Assembly: GCF_030696805.1 (NCBI RefSeq)
Contig: NZ_JAUYRO010000088.1
Span: 1-64,000, forward strand
Reading direction: 5' to 3'
DNA length: 64,000 nt
DNA from: Methyloversatilis sp.
GTDB lineage: Bacteria; Pseudomonadota; Gammaproteobacteria; Burkholderiales; Rhodocyclaceae
Shown piece by piece: positions 44,358 to 52,667 of this stretch (positions within the stretch are counted from its first letter, which is position 1; each line of letters begins with the position of its first letter). Position numbers and translations under genes: made by a program. The notes under the pieces were generated by a model. That model did no database searches. It saw only the letters and a program-made list of their open reading frames with translations, and was not told the DNA's origin.

Positions 44358-44879
44358 TCACCACTCGATCGCGGCAATCTGCGCCTCGGTGGTGGCGGCC
44401 AGCACGGCGTCTTTCAACGCGCGGGCTTTGAATATCTGCTGCGCCTCATGCTCGCCCGCGGCCTGCCCGAGGCCGCGCAGCGCCTCGGCATCGAGGGTGA
44501 CCACGCTGTTGTCTTCGGTGATCCACGGGGTTTCGAAGGTCGGGTCCAGCAGGCTCAGCGTGACGGCGCCGTTGATGCGCTGGATCGATTGTGTGTCGCT
44601 GTCGTAGCGCACCCCGGCATACAGAAAGCCGCCGCGTGCAGCGGCGTCGCGGGCGGCGTCGATCTCGCGGATCTTCGACTCGCGCAATTCGGTCATGGTG
44701 ACGTGCTGGGCCTGGGCGGACGGAAACCCGCCGACACCCGGCACGATTCGCTGCCCCTGCGCTTGCGCCTGCAAGAGCGAGGTGTGTTGCTGCGGCGTGA
44801 TCTCGACCACGTCGCTCGGCACGTTCGCGCCATGGATCGCGCGGCTGTAGAAGCCACCGGTTTGAGCGGAATACAGCAT
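44358..44879 (-). CDS. Tail fiber assembly-type protein (DUF4376-like)
   Basis: 173 residues at the position of P2 G. The N-terminal part MLYSAQTGGFYSRAIHGANVPSDVVEIT and the helical part MTELRESKIREIDAARDAAARGGFLYAGVRYD fit tail-fiber chaperone-like proteins with a DUF4376 domain. It probably helps fold the H fiber. Confidence 0.72.
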   Translation of the reverse strand: MLYSAQTGGFYSRAIHGANVPSDVVEITPQQHTSLLQAQAQGQRIVPGVGGFPSAQAQHVTMTELRESKIREIDAARDAAARGGFLYAGVRYDSDTQSIQRINGAVTLSLLDPTFETPWITEDNSVVTLDAEALRGLGQAAGEHEAQQIFKARALKDAVLAATTEAQIAAIEW

Positions 44880-44892
44880 GTGAATACCCTCC

Positions 44893-45780
44893 CTAGAAAC
44901 CGAGCGCGATCCACAGGAACGCAGTGGCGGAACTGCGCACCCACGGAATCTGGCTCGTGGTGGCGGCGCGGAACACGACCGAATCGGTCGGCGTGCCGAC
45001 AGTGATTTGATTGGCCGCGGCGATGGCCATCATGCTGTTGGGCCACGCGATCGGGAATGTGATGGTGCCGCTGGTGCCGGCAGTGGTGCCGCCCCACTGG
45101 ATGATCAATCCGCTGGGCAGACGCTGATAGCCCGAACTGCCCAGCGCGGAAACAAAGTTGCCATCGAACGGTAGCCGCGCGGAACCGTCGACGGCCCAGC
45201 TGTTCACGTTCGGACCTTTGGTGAAGGTCGCAGTTGTATTCGCGGGGAGCGTGATAGAGGTCTGTCCGCCCCCGTTCGCAAAGATCGTGTCGCTGCCTGT
45301 GCGCTGAACGACGATGGGTACCGCTGTCTGGATGGTGTAAGTGGCGCCCGCCGGCACAGATGACACGGACGGCAGATTCACGACAGACGCCGCACTCGAT
45401 CCGTAAAAGAACTTCCCGGCATCGGCTGGCAGCAGGTTGTAGGGCGTTGTTTCGATGCCGATCAGCCCGGCCCGGTTGCCCAGCGCGCGTTGAACAAACG
45501 CGGTTGTTGCGATCGACGTGTCTGAATCGAACTGTGTGGGGGTCGGCGCAAGCGGGTTGCCGGTGAGCGCGGGCGAATCCTTAGGTGCGAAGAGCCCGAA
45601 GTCGATCGCCGAAAACGCATCGGCAAGCGCGTCGTAACTGGCTTTCAGCCATTTGGTGCGGTTCGCAAGCTGCTTGGTTGGCAGGTTGTCGATGCCGCCG
45701 GGGCCACCTTGCACCGGGTCGGTCTCTTCGAACTGATAGATGCCTTCGGTGTATTCCTCGACTTCGGTCAGATTTGCCAT
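44893..45780 (-). CDS. H: Tail fiber protein H
   Basis: 295 residues from ATG 45780. The N-terminal baseplate-binding part (MANLTEVEEYTEGIYQFEETDPVQGGPGGIDNLPTKQLANRTKWL) and TPTQFDSDTSIATTAFVQRALG are typical of P2-like fibers; the C-terminal SGLIIQWGGTTAGTSGTITFPIAWPNSM is the gp53-like receptor-binding tip. Much shorter than P2 GpH (about 669 residues). Track reading upstream of 45780 is out-of-frame with gene I. Confidence 0.88.
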   Translation of the reverse strand: MANLTEVEEYTEGIYQFEETDPVQGGPGGIDNLPTKQLANRTKWLKASYDALADAFSAIDFGLFAPKDSPALTGNPLAPTPTQFDSDTSIATTAFVQRALGNRAGLIGIETTPYNLLPADAGKFFYGSSAASVVNLPSVSSVPAGATYTIQTAVPIVVQRTGSDTIFANGGGQTSITLPANTTATFTKGPNVNSWAVDGSARLPFDGNFVSALGSSGYQRLPSGLIIQWGGTTAGTSGTITFPIAWPNSMMAIAAANQITVGTPTDSVVFRAATTSQIPWVRSSATAFLWIALGF

Positions 45781-45781
45781 G

Positions 45782-46363
45782 TCAGGTTGCTCCGTAGCTG
45801 ATGGTGGCGTCGCGCAGGCGTGAGCCGTCGCGCGTGAATGCGGTTTCAGAGAAGTCGAGCAGGGCCAGGGTGCAGCGAGCGGGCGCGGTGGCTTCGAGCA
45901 CCCGGCGAGCGCTCTGGCCTTGAGCGATGGTGATGGGGCGGTTGAGCAACACCTCGTAGGTGGCCCAGCTCGATGTTTCGCCACGCGATCGGGTGCCGTC
46001 GCGCACGGCCGTGGCGTCGCGACGCAGCGCGGTGATGCCCTCGACAATATGTGCTTCGTAGCCGAGCAACTCGTTGATGAGGCCGACCGATCGCAGGGCG
46101 CGAACGACCGATGCGCGGGTGCCTCGGCGTCGGTGCAGGTAGATGGCGTCGCGACAGACCTTGCGCCGCACGTCTTCGGGCCACGCGTCAGACCATTCAT
46201 CGACCCGGAGGCACCAGGCTAAGGCCGGCAGGCACTGCGCTGGGCAGGTGTCCGGGTGCCACAGGCGAGCGACCTGGTCAGCCGCCGCGCCCAGCGCCGA
46301 GAGGGCGAGCGCGGCCGAAAGGCGGCGCTCGGTTTCGGTGGTGCTGGGCGGCAGCAGGCTCAC
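45782..46363 (-). CDS. I: Baseplate/tail protein I
   Basis: 193 residues. LLPPSTTETERRLSAALALSALG, LWHPDTCPAQCLPALAWCLRVDEWSDAWPEDVRRKVC is the standard P2 GpI opening. It is a wedge component that links fibers to the baseplate. Overlaps J by 4 bp. Confidence 0.93.
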   Translation of the reverse strand: MSLLPPSTTETERRLSAALALSALGAAADQVARLWHPDTCPAQCLPALAWCLRVDEWSDAWPEDVRRKVCRDAIYLHRRRGTRASVVRALRSVGLINELLGYEAHIVEGITALRRDATAVRDGTRSRGETSSWATYEVLLNRPITIAQGQSARRVLEATAPARCTLALLDFSETAFTRDGSRLRDATISYGAT

Positions 46364-47271
46364 AGGCCGATGCTCCCGAGGGTGACGGTGACGGTGGTGC
46401 AGTAGCCGGCTTCGTCGTCGGCGATATCGATGTCGGCGGCCGGGCTGGTGAGGCTCACGCCCTGCGCGCCGGGCTGGTGCAGGGCGGCGAACAATGCGCT
46501 GCGGGTGATATTGCGACCGAGGTTATGCAGATCGGCGAGGGTCGCGGTGAGCGCTGCGGTGGCAGCTTCGAGCACGGCGGCCGGGCTGGGGCCGGGCAGC
46601 ACATCGATGACGGCCTCAACGGTGTAGTCGACGATGGTGGCGCTCTGCACGACCAGGCTGTCGCAGAGGGCGCGAACGTCGTCAGCGTTCAGCCGGGCAT
46701 AGACCACGCCCTGCAGGTCAAGCGACGCGGCGCCATCGCCCTCGCGGGAGAGCACAGTCACGAGCACTTCGCCGGGCTCTGGGTTTGCGACATGGGCGCC
46801 CTTCACCTCGCCATCGGCCGACAGGGCGTGGAACAGATAGGCATCGCGCGTGCCGGCGTTGGTCATGGCGGCGGGGGCGAGCTGGATGCGACGGCGAAAG
46901 TCGGCGTCGGATTCGAGCACCGCCGGCACGGGTGGGATGGCGTCGGGGTCGGCCGGGGTTATGACCAGGCGCGGTACGTCGTAGAACGCGGCGAGGTTGT
47001 CCAGATCTGTGCCGGTGGACCACGGCAGCATGACGGCGCGGGCGGCGTCGTTGATGCGGGCGCGCAGCAGCAGCTCGGTGTAGGCCGACTCTTCGAGCAG
47101 CTTGACGATGGGCTCGGATTCGAGCGCGAGCGCCAGCGCGATCGAAGGACGCTCGGCTTCGCTGTAGAGCGCGAGCAGGCGCGCCTTGCGTGCCAGAAGA
47201 ATGGCCTCGAAGTCGGCCGGCGCGACGACGGCCGGCGCGGGCAACAGCGACATGTCGATCAGTGCGGGCAT
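46360..47271 (-). CDS. J: Baseplate assembly protein J
   Basis: 303 residues. LIDMSLLPAPAVVAPADFEAILLARKARLLALY, PWSTGTDLDNLAAFYDVPRLVI and LSADGEVKGAHVANPEPGEVLVTVLSREGDG are conserved in P2 GpJ (T4 gp6-like). Confidence 0.94.
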   Translation of the reverse strand: MPALIDMSLLPAPAVVAPADFEAILLARKARLLALYSEAERPSIALALALESEPIVKLLEESAYTELLLRARINDAARAVMLPWSTGTDLDNLAAFYDVPRLVITPADPDAIPPVPAVLESDADFRRRIQLAPAAMTNAGTRDAYLFHALSADGEVKGAHVANPEPGEVLVTVLSREGDGAASLDLQGVVYARLNADDVRALCDSLVVQSATIVDYTVEAVIDVLPGPSPAAVLEAATAALTATLADLHNLGRNITRSALFAALHQPGAQGVSLTSPAADIDIADDEAGYCTTVTVTLGSIGL

Positions 47272-47274
47272 GCG

Positions 47275-47637
47275 TCAGGCTCCGGTGAGCGGCAGGGTGA
47301 GGGCGACTTGCGTGGTGTTGCCGTCGCTCATGGCGTAGCTGCCCTGCAGGTCGATGGTGAGCCGGCCGTGTTGAGCGGTATCGGGCAGCACGGCGATGCG
47401 GGTGACCTTGAGGCGCGGCTCCCAGCGCATCAGCGCGAGGTAGCTGGCGGCGGCCAGGCGCAGCAGGGTTGCGCGGTGCATGGGCTGGTCGATCAGCTCG
47501 GGCAGTTCGGAGCCGTAGTCGCGGCGCATGACGCGGGTGCCCATGGGGGTGCTCAGAATGTCGCGGATGCTCTGGCGCACGTGGTCGATGCCGCCGAGCG
47601 AGCGACCGGTTGTGGCGCTCATTCCGGTCGCGTTCAT
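47275..47637 (-). CDS. W: Baseplate wedge protein W (gp25-like)
   Basis: 120 residues from ATG 47637, overlapping the V stop (ATGA). SLGGIDHVRQSIRDILSTPMGTRVMRRDYGSELPELID is the GPW/gp25 signature. The longer track ORF upstream is a different frame inside V. Confidence 0.94.
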   Translation of the reverse strand: MNATGMSATTGRSLGGIDHVRQSIRDILSTPMGTRVMRRDYGSELPELIDQPMHRATLLRLAAASYLALMRWEPRLKVTRIAVLPDTAQHGRLTIDLQGSYAMSDGNTTQVALTLPLTGA

Positions 47638-48269
47638 CAGGTCGGCCCGCCCGTGTTGCCGCTGCCGGGCTGCACGCCGGTGTGGGTGTGGGTGTGCAGC
47701 ACGATGCCGTTGCTGCTCAGCGTGCCGCCAGCGTGGCTGAAGGTGCCGTTGATCAGGTTGTCGTTTTCGCCACCGTCGCCCGCGATGCCGTTGTGGTAGC
47801 TCAGCAGGTCGTCGACCGTCAGGGTGCCGGTGACGTGGGTGTGCGGGGCGTCGATGGTGACTTGCACCTCGGCCTGAATCACTGCGGTTTGCACGCCTGT
47901 GACCGACAGGGCGCCGGTGCTGTGGTTGTAGCGCACGGCCGCGCCGTCCGGATAGATGGTGAGGTGTTCGCTCGCACTGTCGCTGGGGGCGGGCCGGGCG
48001 TCGCTGTAGGCGGCGGGCAGCACCCAGGCTGCGCCGGGGTCGCCGCTGGGGCAGAGCAGCAGCACCTGTTCGCCGACCGTGGGCGGCGACCACTCGCGGG
48101 TGGTGCCGGCGCGCGGGGCCAGCCACGGCAGCCAGTCGCTCACCAGTTCGCCGGACTGCACGCGGCAGCGCGCCTCGGCGTGGTTCACGGAATGGACGGT
48201 GCCGGGCCGGATCAGGTTGTCGAGCCGGCGGGCGAGTTCAACGACGTCGGGAGTGGGCGCGGTGTGCAT
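47637..48269 (-). CDS. V: Baseplate spike protein V
   Basis: 210 residues. VVELARRLDNLIRPGTVHSVNHAEARCRVQSGELVSDWLPWLAPRAG is the OB-fold part; GEQVLLLCPSGDPGAAWVLP follows, and the C-terminal beta helix ends with HTHTGVQPGSGNTGGP, the His pattern that coordinates iron in P2-type spike tips. Confidence 0.94.
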   Translation of the reverse strand: MHTAPTPDVVELARRLDNLIRPGTVHSVNHAEARCRVQSGELVSDWLPWLAPRAGTTREWSPPTVGEQVLLLCPSGDPGAAWVLPAAYSDARPAPSDSASEHLTIYPDGAAVRYNHSTGALSVTGVQTAVIQAEVQVTIDAPHTHVTGTLTVDDLLSYHNGIAGDGGENDNLINGTFSHAGGTLSSNGIVLHTHTHTGVQPGSGNTGGPT

Positions 48270-48313
48270 GCCCGGCAGAGTGCCGCGCGCGCGCGGGTGT
48301 TGGGATGTGGCGG

Positions 48314-48338
48314 GTTGTGCGGTAGGGGATTACTACAT
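48314..48338 (-). promoter_or_regulatory. Ogr-type box of late promoter PV
   Basis: GGTTGT-N13-ACTACA on the plus strand, 45 bp upstream of the V ATG and overlapping the S stop codon. A CG alternating run lies 18 bp toward V. Confidence 0.6.
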
Positions 48339-48796
48339 CAAGCCGGGTCGATGTGGTCGAGCACGGCTGCGGCGATCTGCTCGACGTCGTCGCGGGCGAA
48401 GCCGAGTATTTCCCGGATGGGGTATCGCACGCGCAGGCCTCGGCGATTGACGCCATCTTCAAGGCCCTCTTGATGCACGCGGGCGATGCGTGCCGCGCGG
48501 CCCTTGATCTCGACGGTGGCGGCGGCCGGCGTGGCGCTGATGCGCATATGTTTGGCCGTGGCCATGCGCGCGAACATGAGCCGGCGCACCCGGCCTTTCT
48601 TGTCGCGGAAGGCGGGCGGTTGAGGCTTTCGCGGCTCGAAAGGCGTGCCGTCAGGGTTCTGCTGCGCGCGGACACGGTCGATCTGTGCTTTGCGCAGCTG
48701 CTGCGCCACGCGCCAGGCCAACTGGCGGCGGGCCTCGGGCCGGGTGTTGGCGACCAGCGCCTGCAGCCAGGTTTCAAGCGGGGCGGTGTAGCTCAC
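48338..48796 (-). CDS. S: Tail completion / virion morphogenesis protein S
   Basis: 152 residues. LETWLQALVANTRPEARRQLAWRVAQQLRKAQIDRVRAQQNPDGTPFEPRK is the P2 GpS opening; RLMFARMATAKHMRISATPAAATVEIKG and RIARVHQEGLED continue the family. Last gene of the PO operon. Confidence 0.93.
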   Translation of the reverse strand: MSYTAPLETWLQALVANTRPEARRQLAWRVAQQLRKAQIDRVRAQQNPDGTPFEPRKPQPPAFRDKKGRVRRLMFARMATAKHMRISATPAAATVEIKGRAARIARVHQEGLEDGVNRRGLRVRYPIREILGFARDDVEQIAAAVLDHIDPA

Positions 48797-49002
48797 TCGT
48801 AGGGCACCAACGTGAGGGTGCGACCGATAGCGTCTTCGGGCCGGGCGTCGCGCCAGCGTGTGCGTTCGCCAACCTGCTTGAAGTACCGATACACCACGAC
48901 GGTGACTTCGACCTGCAGGACGAGACGACGCCGGAAGCCCATGCGGACGCGCGCGCGGCCGGTGAGAGCCTTGTCGGAACAGATGTCGATCGGCGCAACC
49001 AT
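48793..49002 (-). CDS. Small phage protein of unknown function
   Basis: 69 residues between R and S. MVAPIDICSDKALTGRARVRMGFRRRLVLQVEVTVVVYRYF is basic and beta-rich. Coupled to S by a 4-bp overlap; its conserved position suggests a tail-completion partner, but no family is recognised. Confidence 0.6.
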   Translation of the reverse strand: MVAPIDICSDKALTGRARVRMGFRRRLVLQVEVTVVVYRYFKQVGERTRWRDARPEDAIGRTLTLVPYE

Positions 49003-49004
49003 GG

Positions 49005-49499
49005 TTAGACCGGTGTGGGGATCGGCACCGTCCAGTCCGGCGCGGTGTTGGGCTGGGTGTTGATCAACTCCCAGGTGTCGACCACGCCTTCATATGGATC
49101 CAGCGCAGGTTCATCGGCGTGGGTGGCGCGCATGGCGCCGTCGACGGTGCTGACGATGACGCGCTCGGTGAGCTGCAGCTTGATGGAGAGGTCCATCGTC
49201 TGGTGGGTGAGGATGTCGGCCTCGAAGGCGAAGCCGGCGCGCATGAGTTCGGGGTTCTGCAGCATTTCGGGCTGATGCCGGCGCAGCCACAGCAAGATGG
49301 GCACGATGAGGGTGTCGGCATGGCCTTCAAAGTCGGTGGCGATGAGGTTGAGGGTGTAGCGGTACTCGAAGCTCAGGCCCGCGCGCAGCGTGCTGCGGAC
49401 GTCGCCTTCGTCGATGAAGGTGAGCAGGCGGTCGGGGTGGGCGGCGACCCACGGCGCGGTGGCTTCGAGGTGGCGGCGCAGCGATTCGGGTTTCAGCAT
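49005..49499 (-). CDS. R: Tail completion protein R
   Basis: 164 residues. MLKPESLRRHLEATAPWVAAHPDRLLTFIDEGDVRST, FEYRYTLNLIATDFEGHADTLIVPILLWLRRHQPEML fits P2 GpR. Acts at the tail end where head and tail join. Confidence 0.93.
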   Translation of the reverse strand: MLKPESLRRHLEATAPWVAAHPDRLLTFIDEGDVRSTLRAGLSFEYRYTLNLIATDFEGHADTLIVPILLWLRRHQPEMLQNPELMRAGFAFEADILTHQTMDLSIKLQLTERVIVSTVDGAMRATHADEPALDPYEGVVDTWELINTQPNTAPDWTVPIPTPV

Positions 49500-49690
49500 T
49501 TGCGTTTTTTCTCTTCGATGAGCATGCGTCGATAGATGGCCCGATCGGCTCGCACACGCTCGTTGTCGCGGCGCAGGCGGCGCACTTCGGCGGCGAGGAT
49601 GAGGATGACTTCGGCGATGCGGTCTCGCGTACCCGACCAGTGCAGGGCGACGGCGAACACCATGGCGCGGTGGAGCTGGGTGCGCTTCAC
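49493..49690 (-). CDS. Small basic coiled-coil protein in the lysis region
   Basis: 65 residues. An N-terminal moderately hydrophobic stretch (MVFAVALHWSGTRDRIAEVILILAAEVRRLRRDNERVRADRA) leads into a charged coiled coil. It may be LysC/Rz1-like by position only. Overlaps both neighbours. Confidence 0.5.
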   Translation of the reverse strand: MKRTQLHRAMVFAVALHWSGTRDRIAEVILILAAEVRRLRRDNERVRADRAIYRRMLIEEKKRKC

Positions 49691-50262
49691 CAGCTCACCC
49701 AGGCGCCCAGACCGACGAAGGCGTCGAGGTCTGACCCGCCCGGGCGGCTGTGCAGCGGTACGTCGAGGCTGGCCAGCGCGCCCAGCTTCAGGGCTTTGAC
49801 CTGCACCAGCTGTTGGCGCGCTTGGGCGCGCAGCACGGGTTCGCCGCGCTTGATGCCGAGGTAGAGGCCGGCGTCACCGCGCTGGGTGGTGTCGATCCAC
49901 GGCAAGGGCTCGGCGACCGTGTAGATCTGGGTTTCGCCGGTGACCTGGTCGATGACCGGGATGACGGTGACGGGCCGCTCGCCGGCCGGCACCGTGGTGG
50001 CGTCGATGACGTGCTTGGTCGGATCGGCCGCGATGGCGGGCGGCAGCTTGAGCTTGGGCTTGGTCGCGGCAGGGCGGGCCTTCACGGGCTCGGTGATGAC
50101 GATGAACTCGTAACCGGCGTTTTTGACCTGTGCGGCGGGTGCTGCAGGCGCAGCGACAGTCGTTGGCTGCGATGGGTTGCCGCCTGCAGTCACCCACCAG
50201 GTGAAGGCGCCGTAGCTGACAGCACAGAGCAGCAGGATGATGACCAGTGCGCGCACGCTCAT
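49687..50262 (-). CDS. Membrane-anchored periplasmic protein in the lysis region
   Basis: 191 residues. One N-terminal helix (ALVIILLLCAVSYGAFTWWV), a Pro/Ala-rich linker (AAPAAPAAQ, KPKLKLPPAIAADP) and a beta-rich C-terminus ending VGLGAWVSW. An inner-membrane anchor with a periplasm-spanning part would suit a spanin role, and it lies in the LysB position, but sequence does not prove it. Confidence 0.5.
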   Translation of the reverse strand: MSVRALVIILLLCAVSYGAFTWWVTAGGNPSQPTTVAAPAAPAAQVKNAGYEFIVITEPVKARPAATKPKLKLPPAIAADPTKHVIDATTVPAGERPVTVIPVIDQVTGETQIYTVAEPLPWIDTTQRGDAGLYLGIKRGEPVLRAQARQQLVQVKALKLGALASLDVPLHSRPGGSDLDAFVGLGAWVSW

Positions 50263-50495
50263 GGGTGGCTCCGGATCTGACGCGGCCGTGGAATGGGCTG
50301 CATCGGGGTTTCGGGCTGTGGGGTGAGGTCGTACTTGCCGCTCAATGACGCGGCGACGCGGTCGGCCGCGATGGCACCGTAGTGGCTGCGCCAGTGCGCG
50401 AGCTGGCGGCGGATGTAGCTGCTGCCACGCGAGCGGCCCAGCACCTTGAGCTGATCTTCGCAGTTGTAAATCAGGTGCGGGACCACGTCGGTCAT
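50259..50495 (-). CDS. Small phage protein of unknown function
   Basis: 78 residues. LGRSRGSSYIRRQLAHWRSHYGAIAADRVAASL is helical and basic, with a Pro-rich tail. Coupled to genes on both sides by 4-bp overlaps. No family recognised. Confidence 0.5.
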   Translation of the reverse strand: MTDVVPHLIYNCEDQLKVLGRSRGSSYIRRQLAHWRSHYGAIAADRVAASLSGKYDLTPQPETPMQPIPRPRQIRSHP

Positions 50496-50998
50496 GGCCG
50501 CAGAACCTTCTCGAAAGGAAGGCGCTCGCGCGATGCGCCAGGCGTGGTTCGAATACTAAGGACGTGGTTTCCGGTGCCCAGAATGGAGCGCATGTCCTTG
50601 AGCGCGATCTGGCTGGAGATCACCGCATGCTCGCCTTCCATCGAGCCGTGCTTGAGCCCGACCGCGATGCAGCCGATCACGTCTCGCACACGGTTTCCGG
50701 CGTGAATGAGCACGGCCGATCGACCCGTCTTTTGGTCTTTGGGTATTTCGCCGGGCATGCCCCAGACACCCAGATCCGGATTGCTCAGTATCCAGACGTC
50801 GGGAAACTTCTGCGAAGAGTGCTTCGAGACCTGATAGTCGCCGTCCGGGATGCACGACTCGCGGCGTACTCCACCGATGCCGTCCGGATCGGGCAACCAT
50901 GGCCGTTCGATCGTCGCGAAGGCCGCATCACCGGCGTAAAGCGTGCCCAGAACGCAGGTGCTCAGGTAGGCCGTGCGCACGAGCTGAAGTTTGATCAC
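50492..50998 (-). CDS. DUF5675-family protein, candidate lysis enzyme
   Basis: 168 residues. The family features are GIGGVRRESCIPDGDYQVSKHSSQKFPDVWIL and VLIHAGNRVRDVIGCIAVG. The latter resembles the His-then-Gly-Cys active site of L,D-transpeptidase (YkuD) folds. It holds the slot of endolysin K in the P2 lysis cassette, and no muramidase or other endolysin is present nearby. Confidence 0.7.
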   Translation of the reverse strand: MIKLQLVRTAYLSTCVLGTLYAGDAAFATIERPWLPDPDGIGGVRRESCIPDGDYQVSKHSSQKFPDVWILSNPDLGVWGMPGEIPKDQKTGRSAVLIHAGNRVRDVIGCIAVGLKHGSMEGEHAVISSQIALKDMRSILGTGNHVLSIRTTPGASRERLPFEKVLRP

Positions 50999-51339
50999 TG
51001 GTGGCTCCTTGATGCGTCATGTGTGGCGCGGTGTTGAGTGGATCGCCGGTGCTCGCGTGGCGGTGGCCAGCGCAGATCGTCGATGTGCGACATGCCAGGC
51101 GGTACCCGCCCACGAGCTGCGATGAAGATGAGCAGGGCGGCAGCGGCCAGCCAGAAGGCGAGGTGCAGCACGGTGTCGGCCGGCTGGTGCAAGCCGAGTA
51201 GGGCTGCGATGGCAAGACAGCCCAGGGCGAGGGTCGCAATGCTGCCGGTGCGCAGCCTTGGGTTGAGCTGGCACCAGACGGACAGGGCGAAAACGATGAT
51301 CTGGCAGAGGATCACCAGCAGGGCGGTGGGCGTGATCAT
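50995..51339 (-). CDS. Membrane protein in the lysis cassette (holin-like)
   Basis: 114 residues with an N-terminal helix (ALLVILCQIIVFALSVWC) and two more (GSIATLALGCLAIAALLGL and VLHLAFWLAAAALLIFIAA), then a basic polar tail. Size and topology fit a class I holin or antiholin. ATGA-coupled with both neighbours. Confidence 0.62.
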   Translation of the reverse strand: MITPTALLVILCQIIVFALSVWCQLNPRLRTGSIATLALGCLAIAALLGLHQPADTVLHLAFWLAAAALLIFIAARGRVPPGMSHIDDLRWPPPREHRRSTQHRATHDASRSHQ

Positions 51340-51659
51340 TGGGGGGTATCTCCGAAGATGCGACGTCGCGCAGCGGCGATCAGGGAGGGAAGTTCGGCCA
51401 TGACGTTGGCGACCAGCGCCAGACCGAAGAGGCCGGAGGCGACACGCATGGCGTCAGCCAGCACGCCGTCGACGCCGTACCAGTGGGCGAGCGCACCGCC
51501 GCCGTAGTGCCCGAGGGCCACGCCACCCATGAAGGCCAGCAGGCGATCGAGGGCGCGGGCGTCGGTGGTGTTGAAGCGCAGCGCGATGGCCGAACCCACT
51601 GCGCCCGGCAGCAGTGCGCCGAGCAGCTTGACGATGGAGGCGGTGGTCGGTTCTGTCAT
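51336..51659 (-). CDS. Phage holin-like protein
   Basis: 107 residues from ATG 51659; the track ORF begins far upstream in another gene. Helices KLLGALLPGAVGSAIALRF, LLAFMGGVALGHYGGGALAHW and VASGLFGLALVANVM with a basic C-terminus. It lies directly after X, the place of holin Y in P2. Confidence 0.7.
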   Translation of the reverse strand: MTEPTTASIVKLLGALLPGAVGSAIALRFNTTDARALDRLLAFMGGVALGHYGGGALAHWYGVDGVLADAMRVASGLFGLALVANVMAELPSLIAAARRRIFGDTPQ

Positions 51660-51664
51660 GGGCT

Positions 51665-51889
51665 TCAGTTCCAGAGCTGCAGGCGCTGCTGCGTTTCGGG
51701 TGCGACGGCGATCGAGGGCATGACCACAGCGGTGCCGGCGGGCAGCACCGGCCCGAGCTGTGCGAGGCCGCGATTGGCTTCGAGCACCTGCTCGGTGACG
51801 CCGGTGGTGCGGCCGTAGAAGCGCCAGCACACAAGGTCGACGGTGTCGCCCTGCATGGTGCGAACGGTGGATGAGGCGCGGGCGGCCAT
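51665..51889 (-). CDS. X: Tail protein X (LysM-like)
   Basis: 74 residues. TMQGDTVDLVCWRFYGRTTGVTEQVLEANRGLAQLGPVLPAGTAVVMPSI is the P2 GpX family, a LysM-related peptidoglycan-binding tail protein. Confidence 0.93.
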   Translation of the reverse strand: MAARASSTVRTMQGDTVDLVCWRFYGRTTGVTEQVLEANRGLAQLGPVLPAGTAVVMPSIAVAPETQQRLQLWN

Positions 51890-52356
51890 CAGATGAGATC
51901 AACCGTGGTGCGCTGCTCGCCGCGGATGTCTCTGAGTGCCCAGTGCGCGGCGCGGCGCAGGTCGCCGATGGGGGTTTCGAGCTTGTCGGCGTACTGGTGG
52001 CCGGCGTCGGTGGCGTCAAAGCTGCGGTACTGCTCGGTGAGATCGGCGGCGGCCAGGCAATAGACGGCGCGGCGGTAGCGATGGACGTGGATGGATTCGT
52101 CGTCCACCACCGGGGCGGGCACCTCGGCGAGGGTGTCGAAGCCGAGGGCGATCTGAGCAGCCATCCAGCCGGCGAGGTCGTGATTGACGGTGGCGATCGC
52201 GTCGATGAGCGCCGCGCGCAGGCGGGGCGGGGTGACGGTGCCGTCGATGCGCTTGTCTTTGAGCGCGTCGTCAGGATCGACCGCGGGCCAGAACGCACCG
52301 CTGGTGATGGGCGCTTGATCGGTCGGCGTGGCGCCGATGGCGACGAATCCGTTCAT
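51889..52356 (-). CDS. L: Head completion protein L
   Basis: 155 residues. ITSGAFWPAVDPDDALKDKRIDGTVTPPRLRAALIDAIATVNHDL and YRRAVYCLAAADLTEQYRSFDATDAG fit P2 GpL, which stabilises filled heads. Confidence 0.93.
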   Translation of the reverse strand: MNGFVAIGATPTDQAPITSGAFWPAVDPDDALKDKRIDGTVTPPRLRAALIDAIATVNHDLAGWMAAQIALGFDTLAEVPAPVVDDESIHVHRYRRAVYCLAAADLTEQYRSFDATDAGHQYADKLETPIGDLRRAAHWALRDIRGEQRTTVDLI

Positions 52357-52365
52357 GGTTGCGGC

Positions 52366-52563
52366 TCAGCGCGGGTTGTTGAGCACGTAGCGCTGCAGCG
52401 CGCGGTAGAGCGGGTGGTCGGCAAGGTCGATCCGCACCGATTCGTCGACATCGACAATGTCTGCCTCGATGGTGACCTTCACGCCCTTGATGTAGCCGGC
52501 GCTGTTCTTCGAATCGAACTCAATGAGGAAGGTGTTGGTCGGCGGCAGGGCGTTATTGCTCAT
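52366..52563 (-). CDS. Small phage protein of unknown function
   Basis: 65 residues between M and L. TFLIEFDSKNSAGYIKGVKVTIEADIVDVDESVRIDLADHPLYRALQRYV is beta-rich and acidic. Not present at this place in P2. A head decoration or DNA-packaging accessory is conceivable. The 100 bp upstream, before M, are non-coding and G-rich. Confidence 0.6.
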   Translation of the reverse strand: MSNNALPPTNTFLIEFDSKNSAGYIKGVKVTIEADIVDVDESVRIDLADHPLYRALQRYVLNNPR

Positions 52564-52667
52564 CGCTGGTGCTCCTGTGGTGGCGGTGGGGGCGCGGTGT
52601 TGCAGTCCGAGAGGAGGAGTACTCCGCTGCGCGACCGCGCCCGCCGCCAGTGCGGGGTCCGCCCGGT

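Noticed and set aside
46111-47799. 562-aa plus-strand ORF over I, J and W
   Set aside because: Spans several well-defined baseplate genes in antisense; no motif.
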